From NCBI RefSeq assembly GCF_017742215.1, contig NZ_JAGHKP010000002.1:654737-718736 (forward strand): 64,000 bases of DNA. The letters are read 5' to 3'. This DNA comes from Chitinophaga chungangae (lineage in GTDB: Bacteria > Bacteroidota > Bacteroidia > Chitinophagales > Chitinophagaceae). The translations under genes and the position numbers were made by a program. Positions 29,087 to 38,274 of the stretch are shown here, one piece after another; the stretch's first letter is position 1; each line of letters opens with the position of its first letter. The notes beneath the pieces are model-generated. The model had not been told where the DNA came from and ran no database searches. It was given only the letters and a program-made list of their open reading frames with translations.

Positions 29087-29656
29087 TTAGAGCGGCGGCT
29101 GGCCCCTCAGCCTGGAGATTTCCACCAGGGCTTTATTGTATTCTTCCAGCAGTTTGTAGTATTTGTCTTTCCAGCTTTCCACCTCCGGCTGTTCGGGATC
29201 ATCCTCCACCTGGCTGCTGCCGAGAAATTCCTTAGCGCTGATCTCGAGCACATGGCATACTTTCTTTAATTGTTCCGGCGTAAAACGCGGTTTTTCGATG
29301 AGGTTGTACAACGCGCGGCGGCTAAGGCTCATGCGGCCGGCGAGGCGGGTCTTGTTGAGGCCTTTTTGCTGGATAAGCTCGTCGAGGCGATGGCCCTGGT
29401 GCAGGTCCGATGCGGGCTGGGCGGCGGTACGGCGGGGATGCGTCCATGCATAAAATTCATCGAGGCTGATGCCCAGCAGGGTGCAGAACTCAAGCAGGGT
29501 ACCCCTTTTGATCGCTTCCTTGCGGAAATAATAATGGGCGATCTGGTTGGAGAAACCGGCCTGTTTTGCGAAATCAAGGATCTTGATATGTTTATCCCTC
29601 ACGATCTGTTTGAGCCGCGCGCCTTCGTGAATAATATTTTTTGGAATTATCTCCAC
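29087..29656 (-). CDS. Regulator with two helix-turn-helix domains
   Basis: 189 residues. The first HTH lies at about 10-65 (GARLKQIVRDKHIKILDFAKQ, then the QAGFSNQIAHYYFR recognition region). The second is XRE-like at about 88-140 (RLDELIQQKGLNKTRLAGRM, LSRRALYNLIEKPRFTP). A charged C-terminal helix (KDKYYKLLEEYNKALVEISR) could form a coiled coil for dimerisation. A divergent small gene lies 124 bases upstream, and the space between carries a 13-base palindrome and a longer inverted repeat, which are candidate operators. The ligand and targets are unknown. Confidence 0.75.
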   Translation of the reverse strand: MEIIPKNIIHEGARLKQIVRDKHIKILDFAKQAGFSNQIAHYYFRKEAIKRGTLLEFCTLLGISLDEFYAWTHPRRTAAQPASDLHQGHRLDELIQQKGLNKTRLAGRMSLSRRALYNLIEKPRFTPEQLKKVCHVLEISAKEFLGSSQVEDDPEQPEVESWKDKYYKLLEEYNKALVEISRLRGQPPL

Positions 29657-29675
29657 TGTAAATAAATTTTGTTAT

Positions 29676-29739
29676 ACTTGTAACAAGTGTCAATAAATAG
29701 TGTGACGCCCATAGTATCAATATAACATTTTTATTGACA
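29676..29739. promoter_or_regulatory. Candidate operator: palindrome plus spaced inverted repeat
   Basis: Perfect palindrome ACTTGT-A-ACAAGT (29676-29688) and an inverted repeat TGTCAATAAA (29688-29697) / TTTATTGACA (29730-29739) with 32 bases between the arms. Both lie between the divergent double-HTH regulator and the 80-residue protein, where an autoregulated repressor would bind. Confidence 0.45.
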
Positions 29740-29780
29740 TTTTGAGAAAAACTGAATCAAAATGACAAATTTAACTGCTA

Positions 29781-30023
29781 ATGGAAACTAACCAACTTTC
29801 ATCCAACAACCTTTTACTGGACCTGCATGCTGAGATGATCCAACTGCCAAAATCCTTTCGTGACAGCGTTTGTAAGGAATGTGGCTGGAGCGAGGCCACA
29901 TTTTACAGGAAAGCGAAGGGCACCTACCCTTTCAGCAATGCGGAAAGAGACAAGATCCTGGCCGTTGGGGACGGCCTGCTCAAACGTATCCGCGACCGGA
30001 GCAACAAATACCGCCCGAGATAG
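29781..30023 (+). CDS. Small unknown protein, possibly DNA-binding
   Basis: 80 residues, rich in basic and acidic residues, with two Cys (VCKECGW at about 30-36). The block SVCKECGWSEATFYRKAKG has the spacing of a helix-turn-helix (helix, turn at GWSE, helix ATFYRK). A Lys/Arg-rich end follows (KRIRDRSNKYRPR). I cannot place it in a named family. It is divergent from the double-HTH regulator and likely controlled by it. Confidence 0.6.
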   Translation: METNQLSSNNLLLDLHAEMIQLPKSFRDSVCKECGWSEATFYRKAKGTYPFSNAERDKILAVGDGLLKRIRDRSNKYRPR

Positions 30024-30107
30024 CTGCACAACAGCGTAAACATTTTCCCGCGGTATGAATGATTTTTTAATGACAAGCCCCATTTTTGACACCAAAACCA
30101 GCCACTT

Positions 30108-30383
30108 ATGCAACAAACTGAAACCAACCTGCGCAGCCAGATCTATGGATTTCTGAGGCATGTGCACGCAGCAGCGGGCAATTCCATCCAACATGTATCG
30201 ATCGTTGTGCATGGCCGGCACCTGGAAGACGATCTGTACACCGAGAACCTGGCCCTGAAAAAAGCCGAAGGCGCCAATTCCCTCTCGTACCAGCATTTCC
30301 GGCTCGATGCGCCGATCGACAACAATATCACGGTCGTTTCCATCGGCCGGGTAAAAACCCCGCCGCTCACCACCCGGCACTGA
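30108..30383 (+). CDS. Small hypothetical protein
   Basis: 91 residues, no signal peptide, no recognised domain. It begins MQQTETNLRSQIYGFLRHVH and contains VSIVVHGRHLEDD, a possible short beta-alpha unit. The ATG at 30108 follows an AT-rich gap of 84 bases after the 80-residue gene. Codon use looks like that of neighbouring genes, and I call it only on that basis. Confidence 0.5.
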   Translation: MQQTETNLRSQIYGFLRHVHAAAGNSIQHVSIVVHGRHLEDDLYTENLALKKAEGANSLSYQHFRLDAPIDNNITVVSIGRVKTPPLTTRH

Positions 30384-30617
30384 TCGCGACTTTTAATTTT
30401 CCCGCGGCGCCACCCGAACCGCCCGCCATACCGGTTCAGCAGGTCAACGAACGCCGCGCGCACCATTCCATCGCAATGTTTATCCCTCTCCCCATTGTGA
30501 ACATCCCGGGGCATCTCCGGTTTTCCATCCCGGCAGATGCCCCTCTTTTTAAAACTTATCAACTAAAACTTTCGTTAATAAAAACTAAATGCTTAGTTTT
30601 ATGAAAACTGAAGCCAT

Positions 30618-31763
30618 ATGCTCCGCAGAATCTCCGTATTATGCCTGTTATTATACAGCGCTGCCATCGTCAAAGCGCAGGACCAGCTCGATAAAAGCCT
30701 GCTGATGGACTACCTCCAGGAACAGCAATACGATCTTGTGATCCGTTATATGGAAGAAACCGTGAAACCTTCCCACGTAAACGGCCTCGCCATTCTCGCC
30801 AACGCATATCTCCAGAACGGGCAAACCGCCGATGCGGAAAAAACCTACCAGCTCGTGCTCGAAAAAGATTCCAACCATATCGCCGCGCGCCAGCAGCTGG
30901 GCAACATCGCCCGGGCCAAACAACAATACACGCAGGCCGTGGTGCATTATTCCAAACTCGTGGAGCTGCGCCCGGATAAAGCCATCTATTACCGGCAACT
31001 CGCCAGCGCCGCCTTTAACATCACCGGTTTGCAGGACACTGCGTTCGCCCTCATGAAAACCTCCTACCGTCTCAACCAGAAAGATCCCGCCGTGGTGCTT
31101 TTCCTCGCGGAAGAATATATCGACCGCAAAGATTTCCCCAGTGCAGACACCGTGCTCAAACAATACCGTCTCTTCGATTCCACCAACACCCAAGTGATCG
31201 CCACGCTCGTTAAATCCTGCTATATCCAGAAAAAATTCCAGGACGCCGTTGCTTACGGCGAACCGCTGGTGACCGCAAATGCCGTACAACCGGTTGCATA
31301 TCTCTATCTCGCCGTTTCACATTATTCGCTCAAACATTACGACAGCACCATCCGCGTGTACGATAAAATGATGGAACTGGTACAGGAAGCGCCGGAAACG
31401 CTGAAATATTACGCAGCACTGTCTTACGGCGAGCTGAAACAGTTCGAAAAAAGCAACGAGCTGCTCCAGGCCTGCATCGCTTCCGCCAAAAGCAAAGCGC
31501 TGGACGGCTATTACACCGCTCTCGCCAATAATTACGAACAGATGAAACAATACCGGCAGGCCATTGCGCACTACGACACGGCGTATTTCCTTTTCAAAGA
31601 GCCCATGCGCCAGTACGGCATCGCGCGCATCTACGACCAGTACGTGCAGGACCCGACGAGAGCAAAAAGATATTACCAGCTGTTCCTCAAAAATTCAAAA
31701 CCCGAAACCAAAGACGAAAAAAATATAGCGGCGTATGCGAAGGAAAGAGTGAAGAGCCTTTAA
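30618..31763 (+). CDS. Exported TPR-repeat protein
   Basis: 381 residues. An N-terminal signal peptide (ISVLCLLLYSAAIVKAQ, cleavage near 20) is followed by tandem tetratricopeptide repeats from about 25 to 350, for example ANAYLQNGQTADAEKTYQLV, LGNIARAKQQYTQAVVHYSK and ALANNYEQMKQYRQAIAHYD. Such proteins act as periplasmic or outer-membrane scaffolds in Bacteroidota; the partner is not known. It ends at a hairpin terminator and precedes acs in the same direction. Confidence 0.85.
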   Translation: MLRRISVLCLLLYSAAIVKAQDQLDKSLLMDYLQEQQYDLVIRYMEETVKPSHVNGLAILANAYLQNGQTADAEKTYQLVLEKDSNHIAARQQLGNIARAKQQYTQAVVHYSKLVELRPDKAIYYRQLASAAFNITGLQDTAFALMKTSYRLNQKDPAVVLFLAEEYIDRKDFPSADTVLKQYRLFDSTNTQVIATLVKSCYIQKKFQDAVAYGEPLVTANAVQPVAYLYLAVSHYSLKHYDSTIRVYDKMMELVQEAPETLKYYAALSYGELKQFEKSNELLQACIASAKSKALDGYYTALANNYEQMKQYRQAIAHYDTAYFLFKEPMRQYGIARIYDQYVQDPTRAKRYYQLFLKNSKPETKDEKNIAAYAKERVKSL

Positions 31764-31788
31764 ACTTCGATACACTTATTCCCTTTCA

Positions 31789-31815
31789 AAACCCGGCTAC
31801 TGCGGCCGGGTTTTA
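31789..31815 (+). terminator. Terminator of the TPR gene
   Basis: Stem AAAACCCGGC / GCCGGGTTTT with a 7-base loop, followed by ATATTTC. It lies 25 bases after the TPR gene stop, separating it from acs. Confidence 0.8.
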
Positions 31816-31933
31816 TATTTCAATTTGAAGTAATTCAATGTTATTCCTACATTATTTGATATTGTTCAATCATAAATCATTAAATTTAAGCCCCGTTAAA
31901 AAAACCGATAACAAATAAATCTTTTTGGGAATC

Positions 31934-33847
31934 ATGTCGTACCCATACCAACTCAAGAGCTTCGAAGATTACCAGCAGGCCTGGCAGCACAGCGTAACCG
32001 ACCCGGAAGGATTCTGGGCCGATGTGGCCGATCACTTTTACTGGCGCCGCAAATGGGACAAAGTGCTGGAATGGGATTTTAAAAAACCGGACGTGAAATG
32101 GTTCTCCGGCGCAAGGCTCAACATTACCGAAAACTGCCTGGACAGGCACCTGGGCACGCTCGGCAACCAGCCGGCGATCATCTGGGAGCCGAACGATCCG
32201 GAAGAAAGGCACCGCATTCTTACTTACCGCGAACTATATAACAAGGTTTGCCAGTTCGCCAATGTGCTTAAAAACAACGGCGTTAAAAAAGGCGACAGGG
32301 TTTGCATTTACATGGGCATGATCCCCGAACTGGCAATTGCCGTGCTGGCCTGCGCCCGCATCGGCGCCATCCACTCCGTGGTGTTCGGCGGTTTCAGCGC
32401 GCAATCCATCGCAGACCGCATCCAGGACGCGCAGGCTTCACTCGTGATCACCTGCGACGGCGCTTTCCGCGGCGCGAAGGATATTCCCCTCAAATCCGTG
32501 ATAGACGATGCTTTGATGGCCTGCCCTTCCGTGAAAAAAGTGATCGTGTGCACCCGCACCCGCACGCCCGTGAGCATGCTCAAAGGCCGCGACGTGTGGT
32601 GGGAAGACGAGATCAAAGCCGTGGAAACCATGGGCAACCCGCCCGTGCCCGCGGAAGAAATGGAAGCGGAAGACATGCTGTTCATCCTCTACACTTCCGG
32701 CTCCACCGGCAAACCCAAAGGCGTGGTGCATACCTGCGCGGGTTACATGGTGTACGCCAATTATACTTTCATCAATTCTTTCCAGTACAAACCCGGGCAG
32801 GTTTATTTCTGCACCGCGGATATCGGCTGGATCACCGGTCATAGTTACATCGTGTACGGCCCGCTGAGCGCGGGCGCCACCACGCTGATGTTCGAAGGCG
32901 TGCCCACTTATCCTGACGCGGGGCGTTTCTGGGATATCGTGGACAAATTCAGGGTGAATGTGCTCTACACCGCTCCCACGGCCATTCGCAGCCTCATGGG
33001 CTTCGGGCTCGGGCCGGTGAACCATAAAGATCTCAGCTCGCTCACCACGCTCGGCACCGTGGGCGAACCGATCAACGAAGAAGCATGGCATTGGTATAAA
33101 GACCAGATCGGCAAAGGCAAATGTCCCATTACCGACACCTGGTGGCAAACCGAAACAGGCGGCATCATGATCGCGCCCATCGCGGGCATTACGCCTGAAA
33201 AGCCCGGCTATGCCACATTGCCGCTGCCCGGCATACAGCCTATCCTCGTAGACGAAAACGGGAAAGAGATAGAAGGCAACGGCGTGAACGGCAACCTCTG
33301 CATCAAATTCCCCTGGCCCGGTATGATACGCACCACTTACGGCGATCATGAACGTTGCCGCACCACGTATTTCTCCACTTACGAAAATCTCTACTTCACG
33401 GGAGACGGCTGTCTCCGCGACGAAGACGGCTATTACCGCATTACCGGCCGTGTAGACGATGTGCTGAACGTGAGCGGCCACCGCATCGGCACCGCCGAAG
33501 TGGAAAACGCGATCAACATGCACGCCGGTGTGGTGGAAAGCGCCGTGGTGGGTTATCCGCACGAGATCAAAGGCCAGGGCATCTATGCGTTCGTGATCGC
33601 GGACAAACAGGTGAAAGACCCCGATCTGACGCGCAAAGACATTATGCAAACAGTGTCCCGCATCATCGGCCCCATCGCGAAACCGGACAAGATCCAGTTC
33701 GTGAGCGGTCTTCCTAAAACCCGTTCCGGCAAGATCATGCGCCGCATCCTGCGGAAGATCGCGGAAGGCGAACTGGACAATCTCGGCGATACCAGCACGC
33801 TGCTCGACCCCGCTGTGGTGGAAGAGATCAAGCAAGGCAAATTGTAA
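31934..33847 (+). CDS. acs: Acetyl-CoA synthetase (AMP-forming)
   Basis: Converts acetate, ATP and CoA to acetyl-CoA. From the ATG at 31934 (MSYPYQLKSFEDY; a TTG nine bases upstream is an alternative) it has 637 residues, as expected. The P-loop YTSGSTGKPKGVVHT is near residue 253, the adenylate-binding TWWQTETGGIMIAP near 403, and the hinge RVDDVLNVSGHRIG near 505. The catalytic Lys lies in KTRSGKIMRR near 600, the usual site of acetylation control. It follows a TPR gene with its own terminator and ends at another. Confidence 0.97.
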   Translation: MSYPYQLKSFEDYQQAWQHSVTDPEGFWADVADHFYWRRKWDKVLEWDFKKPDVKWFSGARLNITENCLDRHLGTLGNQPAIIWEPNDPEERHRILTYRELYNKVCQFANVLKNNGVKKGDRVCIYMGMIPELAIAVLACARIGAIHSVVFGGFSAQSIADRIQDAQASLVITCDGAFRGAKDIPLKSVIDDALMACPSVKKVIVCTRTRTPVSMLKGRDVWWEDEIKAVETMGNPPVPAEEMEAEDMLFILYTSGSTGKPKGVVHTCAGYMVYANYTFINSFQYKPGQVYFCTADIGWITGHSYIVYGPLSAGATTLMFEGVPTYPDAGRFWDIVDKFRVNVLYTAPTAIRSLMGFGLGPVNHKDLSSLTTLGTVGEPINEEAWHWYKDQIGKGKCPITDTWWQTETGGIMIAPIAGITPEKPGYATLPLPGIQPILVDENGKEIEGNGVNGNLCIKFPWPGMIRTTYGDHERCRTTYFSTYENLYFTGDGCLRDEDGYYRITGRVDDVLNVSGHRIGTAEVENAINMHAGVVESAVVGYPHEIKGQGIYAFVIADKQVKDPDLTRKDIMQTVSRIIGPIAKPDKIQFVSGLPKTRSGKIMRRILRKIAEGELDNLGDTSTLLDPAVVEEIKQGKL

Positions 33848-33864
33848 ACATTCAAACATATTGC

Positions 33865-33899
33865 AAAGCGTTCCGGGGCCTGGTTCCGGAACGCTTTTT
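33865..33899 (+). terminator. Terminator of acs
   Basis: Stem AAAGCGTTCCGG / CCGGAACGCTTT with a 9-base loop, then TTTTTA. It lies 18 bases after the acs stop. Confidence 0.9.
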
Positions 33900-33931
33900 A
33901 TTTTCATGCTCCCGGAAAAAACGAAAAAAAT

Positions 33932-33960
33932 AACGGCCCTCCTGTTGGCAGAAGAGCCGT
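33932..33960 (-). terminator. Possible terminator of the second L,D-transpeptidase gene
   Basis: Stem AACGGC / GCCGTT with extra pairing, and TTATTTTTTTCG after it on the minus strand. It is about 120 bases past the L,D-transpeptidase stop, so the link is not certain. Confidence 0.45.
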
Positions 33961-34083
33961 TTTCTTATTCGTCCATATCCGCGATGAAAATTATTTCTTT
34001 TGGGGGGTATTACCTGGTGAATGGTGGTTTAATAGTATTTACGAAAAAACGGGAACAACGGATCGTTGCACCCGGAAAGATAT

Positions 34084-34638
34084 TCACGGCCGTATCACCA
34101 CCGGCGTTCCTACTTTCACGACATCATAAATTTCATTGATGTCCCCGTTCTTCAGGCTTACGCATCCCAGCGTCCAGTTGATCCGCCGGTCGACGTAATA
34201 ATCGCGGATGCCCGACGCATATTCCACGCCATGCAGGCCGATGCCGCCGCCAATGTCCGCCCCGCGCGAGATCTGCCCGTTCGCCTGGCGTTGCTGGAAT
34301 TTCGAATACGATTCCGCGTTGGGATAATCCAGCAGCATGAACCGGCTCCACCGGTTGTCGTATCGTTTGGCGGAAATCCGGAAAGTGCCGTCCGGCGTGC
34401 GTTTGTCGCCCTGCACATATTTATCCGCGGTAGAGTTGCTGCCGAACACGACCTTGTAGATCTTGATCAGCGTTACGTCTTCATAAACGTACATCCGGTA
34501 ATCGCTTTTATCGACGAGCAGGAAAACCTTATCCGCATCGATCCTCGACGGGTTGAGCCTAACGGAATACAGGTCTGAAATATTGTGCTCAAACGCAAAA
34601 AGCGGTAATACGACAATCATCAAGCAATAGCGCCACAT
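34084..34638 (-). CDS. Second L,D-transpeptidase (YkuD domain), small form
   Basis: 184 residues with an N-terminal hydrophobic segment (YCLMIVVLPLFAFE) that may be a signal peptide. The YkuD fold fills the rest. GIGLHGVEYA near 135 supplies the conserved His and LGCVSLKNGD near 160 the catalytic Cys, here as a T-L-G-C form instead of S-H-G-C, as in YafK/ErfK-like relatives. DKSDYRMYVYEDVTLIKIYK is the usual first strand pair. Its substrate may be cell-wall peptide or an anchored protein. It stands alone between acs and an M16 peptidase. Confidence 0.85.
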   Translation of the reverse strand: MWRYCLMIVVLPLFAFEHNISDLYSVRLNPSRIDADKVFLLVDKSDYRMYVYEDVTLIKIYKVVFGSNSTADKYVQGDKRTPDGTFRISAKRYDNRWSRFMLLDYPNAESYSKFQQRQANGQISRGADIGGGIGLHGVEYASGIRDYYVDRRINWTLGCVSLKNGDINEIYDVVKVGTPVVIRP

Positions 34639-34700
34639 GAGACATAGGTGGTTTATCGACTTCTAAACGGCGGTTGAGTTGTGAATATTGTGTTAAAAAA

Positions 34701-34727
34701 ATGAGACGCGCCGGAAGCGCGTCTCAT
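34701..34727 (-). terminator. Terminator of the M16 peptidase gene
   Basis: Stem ATGAGACGCG / CGCGTCTCAT with a 7-base loop; on the minus strand it is followed by TTTTTTT. It lies about 27 bases beyond the stop. Confidence 0.9.
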
Positions 34728-34753
34728 GGCTGTATTTTTTATGCCGGGAATTA

Positions 34754-37690
34754 TTAATACCCGAACAATTCTTCAAGCGATACTTTCTGCACATCGCCGT
34801 ATTTCTTCAGATCGTCGAGGCTGACTTTTTTCTCGGAAGCCAGGATGCAATAGGAATAAGGTTTTCCGGCGATATTCAGCTGATGTAGTTTTTTCACGTC
34901 GTCGAAGTTCAGCTTGTCTACCGATTCGTACACGCTTTTGCGGATGTCCATATCCAGCCCGAGTTTTTGCGCGTTGAGATAGCTGAACACGATCGCGTCC
35001 TGCGTGATCCTTTCGGTTTCGAGATTTTTCTTGAGGCTGCTGCGCGCGGTCTCGAGGTTCTTTTCAGATTCGGGGATCACCGTCAGCAATTCGTTCATGC
35101 CGGCGATCGCTTCGTTGATCTTATCTGCCTGGCTGCCCACGTAGGCGAGCATGGCGTAACGGTCTGTTTTTTTATTCGGCTCGGCGTACACCGCGTAAGT
35201 AGAATAGGCGAGCGCTTTGGATTCGCGGATGGTCTGGAATACGATGGAGCCCATGCCGCCGCCGAAATAGTTGTTGAAAAGGTCTACCACCGCGGTCTGG
35301 TGCGGATCGTACACTTCGCCGTTGCGCACCCAGTTCACTTCCGCCTGCACCATATCGTAATCGGCAAACAGCACTTTGTTGGACTGCATTACGGTTTTTT
35401 CGAAATGCTGCTTCGGCATGTCTTCTTTAAATGAAGCCGGCAGGCGGTGCAGCTTCGCGATCTTTTCAGAAGCCGCGCCCAGTTCGTCCGGGCCGTAATA
35501 GATCACGGTGTGGCGGTAAGCGGGCAGATCATGCAGAATGGCCACCAGTTCTTCCGCGGTGAGGCTGTTCAGCTCATCGTTGCTCAATTGGTTGTTGAAC
35601 GGGTTTTTTGCGCCGTACGTGGCGTAGGAGCGCAGGCCGCTCATGATCTGCTGTTTGTTCAGCTTGCTGTCTGCACGGGCTTTCGCCAGCCTGTTTTTCA
35701 TCCCGGCCAGCACCTGTTCGTCTGCCTTGCAGTTGTTCAGCAGGTGGTCGAACAGTTCAACGGCTTTGTCGAAATTCTCCTGCAGGCCGGTAATGGCGAT
35801 GGTCGTTTCTTCGCTGCCAGGCTGCACGCTGAAGTTGCAGGCGATGTTATAGAATTGTTTGCTGATCTCTTCGGAAGAATATTTGTCCGTGCCGAGGTAT
35901 TGCAGGTATTGCGCCGCGAGTGGCAGTTTTTTGTTGTTCCAGCTGCCCATGTTGAAACGGTAATACAGGCGGAAGAGGCCGTTGTCTTTATTCTGCACGT
36001 ACAGCAGGTCTGCATTTCCCGCCTTGCCTTTCTGAATGTCTTTGGCATAATCCAGCCACTGCGGTTTCACGGCTGTTTCCGGCATTTCGGCCACTTTTTT
36101 CAGGAAGTCGGACTGTGCGTCGCGGTTCACTTCCACGGGCGTGATGGGCGGTTTTTCCACTTTCACGATGCTTTTGTCTTCGCCTTTGCGTTTGTAGAGC
36201 AGTACGTAATTGTTATTGAGATATTTGTTCGCGAAATCGACGATCTGTTTTTTCGTCACTTTGCCCATATCGTCGATGTAACGCACGTCGTACAGCCAGT
36301 TCTGGCCGCGGTGTTTGATGAAAGCGTCCATCAGGCTGTTGGCGCGGTTGCCGTTGTTTTCCAGGCCCTGGATCTCGTACAGTTTGAAGTTGTTGACGAT
36401 GGCGGTGATGAGGTTTTCGTCGAAATCGCCTTTGCGGAGGATGTCTACCTGCGCGAGCAGCAGGTCTTTCACTTCGTCCAGCGACTGGCCCTGTTTGGCG
36501 CGGCCGCTCAGCGCGAACACGGTATAATCTTTCCAGGGCAGCGTGCTCACGTTTGCGCCCAGTACTTTTTGTTGTTTGTTAAGGTTGAGGTCCATCAGGC
36601 CGGCTTTGCCGTTGTGCAGGATCTGCGACAGCACGGTGAGCACCACCGCGTTTTTCGTGTCCAGGGCGCCGGGCATGCGGTAGGCCAGGTTCACGTTCTC
36701 CGCGTCGGGGCCGAACACTTCTTTCACGATGGGCGCGGTGATGGGTTTTTCCACCGGGGCTTTGTATTCGGGCACCGGTTTTTTCTGCATCCATGCAAAC
36801 GATTCGTCGATGCGTTTGATCACATAATCCGGGTCGAAATCGCCGGCCATAACGATGGCCATGTTGTTGGGCGTATAATATTCGTTGTAAAACTTGCGGA
36901 TGGCGATCAGCGAGGGGTTCTTCAGATGTTCCACAGTGCCGATGGTGGATTGCTGGCCGTAGTTGTGCGTGGGGAACAGCGTGGCGAGCATGGTTTCGTA
37001 CATCTTGCGGCCATCGTTGTCCAGCCCGCGGTTCTTTTCTTCGTATACGGCTTCCAGCTCGGTATGGAAGATGCGGAACACGGGATCTTTGAAACGCTCG
37101 GACTGCACGGCCAGGAACTTGTCCACGGCCGTGGAGGGAATATCTTCTTCGTATACGGTTTCTTCCACCCAGGTATGCGCATTGGTGCCCTGGGCGCCCA
37201 TGTTAGTCATCATTTTATCGTATTCGTTGGCGATGGCGTATTTCGCCGCGAGGCCGGACACGCTGTCTATCTGGCGGTATACGGCTTTGCGCGCGTCTGT
37301 ACCGGTGGTGTGGTTGTATTTGTCGTACAGCGCGGTGATCTGGTCCAGGTAAGGTTTTTCTTTCGACCAGTCCAATGAGCCGAAATGCGTGGTGCCTTTG
37401 AAGAGCAGGTGCTCGAGGTAATGCGCGAGGCCGGTATGGTCTTTCGGATCGTTGTTGCTGCCGGCCCTTACGCCGATAAGAGTTTGGATGCGCGGGTCTT
37501 TTTTATTGACGCTGAGCATCACGGTAAGGCCGTTTTTAAGGGTATAGAAGCGCGCCTGCATGGGGTCGCCGGAGATGTAGCGGTAGGAATATCCCCCGGA
37601 GGAGGCTTCTTTCCATTCGTGTTTGCCCTGGGCCATGCCTTGCAGCGAAGCGGCCAGCAGGATAACGAGGAACAGCTGGATAGATCTCAT
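34754..37690 (-). CDS. M16 family zinc metallopeptidase, two-half secreted form
   Basis: 978 residues from the ATG at 37690, with a signal peptide (LFLVILLAASLQGMAQ). The inverted zinc motif HxxEH is H90-Y-L-E93-H94 in HYLEHLLFKG, and the distal ligand Glu lies in LEAVYEEKN near 175. The N-terminal catalytic half is followed by a catalytically silent half, as in insulinase/pitrilysin-type proteins. It is a likely periplasmic or outer-membrane peptide-degrading protease. The longer frame to 37741 adds a non-signal-like extension and is rejected. A -7 element TATATTTG sits at 37717-37724. Confidence 0.93.
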   Translation of the reverse strand: MRSIQLFLVILLAASLQGMAQGKHEWKEASSGGYSYRYISGDPMQARFYTLKNGLTVMLSVNKKDPRIQTLIGVRAGSNNDPKDHTGLAHYLEHLLFKGTTHFGSLDWSKEKPYLDQITALYDKYNHTTGTDARKAVYRQIDSVSGLAAKYAIANEYDKMMTNMGAQGTNAHTWVEETVYEEDIPSTAVDKFLAVQSERFKDPVFRIFHTELEAVYEEKNRGLDNDGRKMYETMLATLFPTHNYGQQSTIGTVEHLKNPSLIAIRKFYNEYYTPNNMAIVMAGDFDPDYVIKRIDESFAWMQKKPVPEYKAPVEKPITAPIVKEVFGPDAENVNLAYRMPGALDTKNAVVLTVLSQILHNGKAGLMDLNLNKQQKVLGANVSTLPWKDYTVFALSGRAKQGQSLDEVKDLLLAQVDILRKGDFDENLITAIVNNFKLYEIQGLENNGNRANSLMDAFIKHRGQNWLYDVRYIDDMGKVTKKQIVDFANKYLNNNYVLLYKRKGEDKSIVKVEKPPITPVEVNRDAQSDFLKKVAEMPETAVKPQWLDYAKDIQKGKAGNADLLYVQNKDNGLFRLYYRFNMGSWNNKKLPLAAQYLQYLGTDKYSSEEISKQFYNIACNFSVQPGSEETTIAITGLQENFDKAVELFDHLLNNCKADEQVLAGMKNRLAKARADSKLNKQQIMSGLRSYATYGAKNPFNNQLSNDELNSLTAEELVAILHDLPAYRHTVIYYGPDELGAASEKIAKLHRLPASFKEDMPKQHFEKTVMQSNKVLFADYDMVQAEVNWVRNGEVYDPHQTAVVDLFNNYFGGGMGSIVFQTIRESKALAYSTYAVYAEPNKKTDRYAMLAYVGSQADKINEAIAGMNELLTVIPESEKNLETARSSLKKNLETERITQDAIVFSYLNAQKLGLDMDIRKSVYESVDKLNFDDVKKLHQLNIAGKPYSYCILASEKKVSLDDLKKYGDVQKVSLEELFGY

Positions 37691-37716
37691 AATAGTCGGT
37701 TTGAAGATTTTCAAAC

Positions 37717-37724
37717 CAAATATA
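37717..37724 (-). promoter_or_regulatory. -7 element for the M16 peptidase gene
   Basis: TATATTTG on the minus strand matches TAnnTTTG, 27 bases before the ATG at 37690. Confidence 0.5.
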
Positions 37725-37810
37725 AAAATGCGCGGGCACATTCGGCGATGAAACCGTGAATTTGTTTGCGGGTATCGGGATGAGCGGTTAAAAAAGGCGC
37801 CTGCAACCGG

Positions 37811-38143
37811 TTACCGGTACATGAGGCTGGTAGCGAACACGCGATGGGGCACCAGGGGACGGAGATTTGCCTGCTGTACCGAATCCGTTTTGATGTACAG
37901 CACGTGATAATGATTGGTAACTAAAAAGTTATGATCGCCCTGGTAGGCCTGGAAAAGACTGTCTGGCATGTATACCAGCGATTCGGCGGCCCCGGGGACG
38001 GGCAACCTGGATGTACTTCCGGGGATATTCATTTCGGCGGCTGCCTCATTTCCGGCAACCTGACCTTCCGGCAGCTTTAATTTGCTTGCGTGCATAAACA
38101 CAATACCACTCACCACAGCAACAAACGACAAGATGGATCGCAT
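37811..38143 (-). CDS. Small exported protein of unknown function
   Basis: 110 residues from the ATG at 38143 (a TTG nine bases upstream is the longer alternative). A hydrophobic N-terminus (ILSFVAVVSGIVFMHAS) looks like a signal peptide. The C-terminal half has VTNHYHVLYIKTDSVQQAN, which resembles a short beta-strand pair. No family recognised. It is alone between the M16 gene and the barrel protein and shares their strand. Confidence 0.55.
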   Translation of the reverse strand: MRSILSFVAVVSGIVFMHASKLKLPEGQVAGNEAAAEMNIPGSTSRLPVPGAAESLVYMPDSLFQAYQGDHNFLVTNHYHVLYIKTDSVQQANLRPLVPHRVFATSLMYR

Positions 38144-38274
38144 ACTTCTCAAGTTTGGTTGTGTACAGTTTTAATAGGATAACTTAAACCATAGGATTGT
38201 TACCCAACCTATTCATATTCTTTTGTCCGGGTTTCCTTTACTTTTTGCTTTAATACGGACCGTAAAGGTAAGAA

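Noticed and set aside
30143-30562. 139-codon minus-strand open frame
   Set aside because: It lies antisense to the 91-residue gene and extends into the gap before the TPR gene; no domain and no conserved-looking pattern.
33963-34083. Coding remnant ending PPKEIIFIADMDE on the minus strand
   Set aside because: It has an in-frame stop directly upstream and no start codon, so it cannot be a gene on its own.
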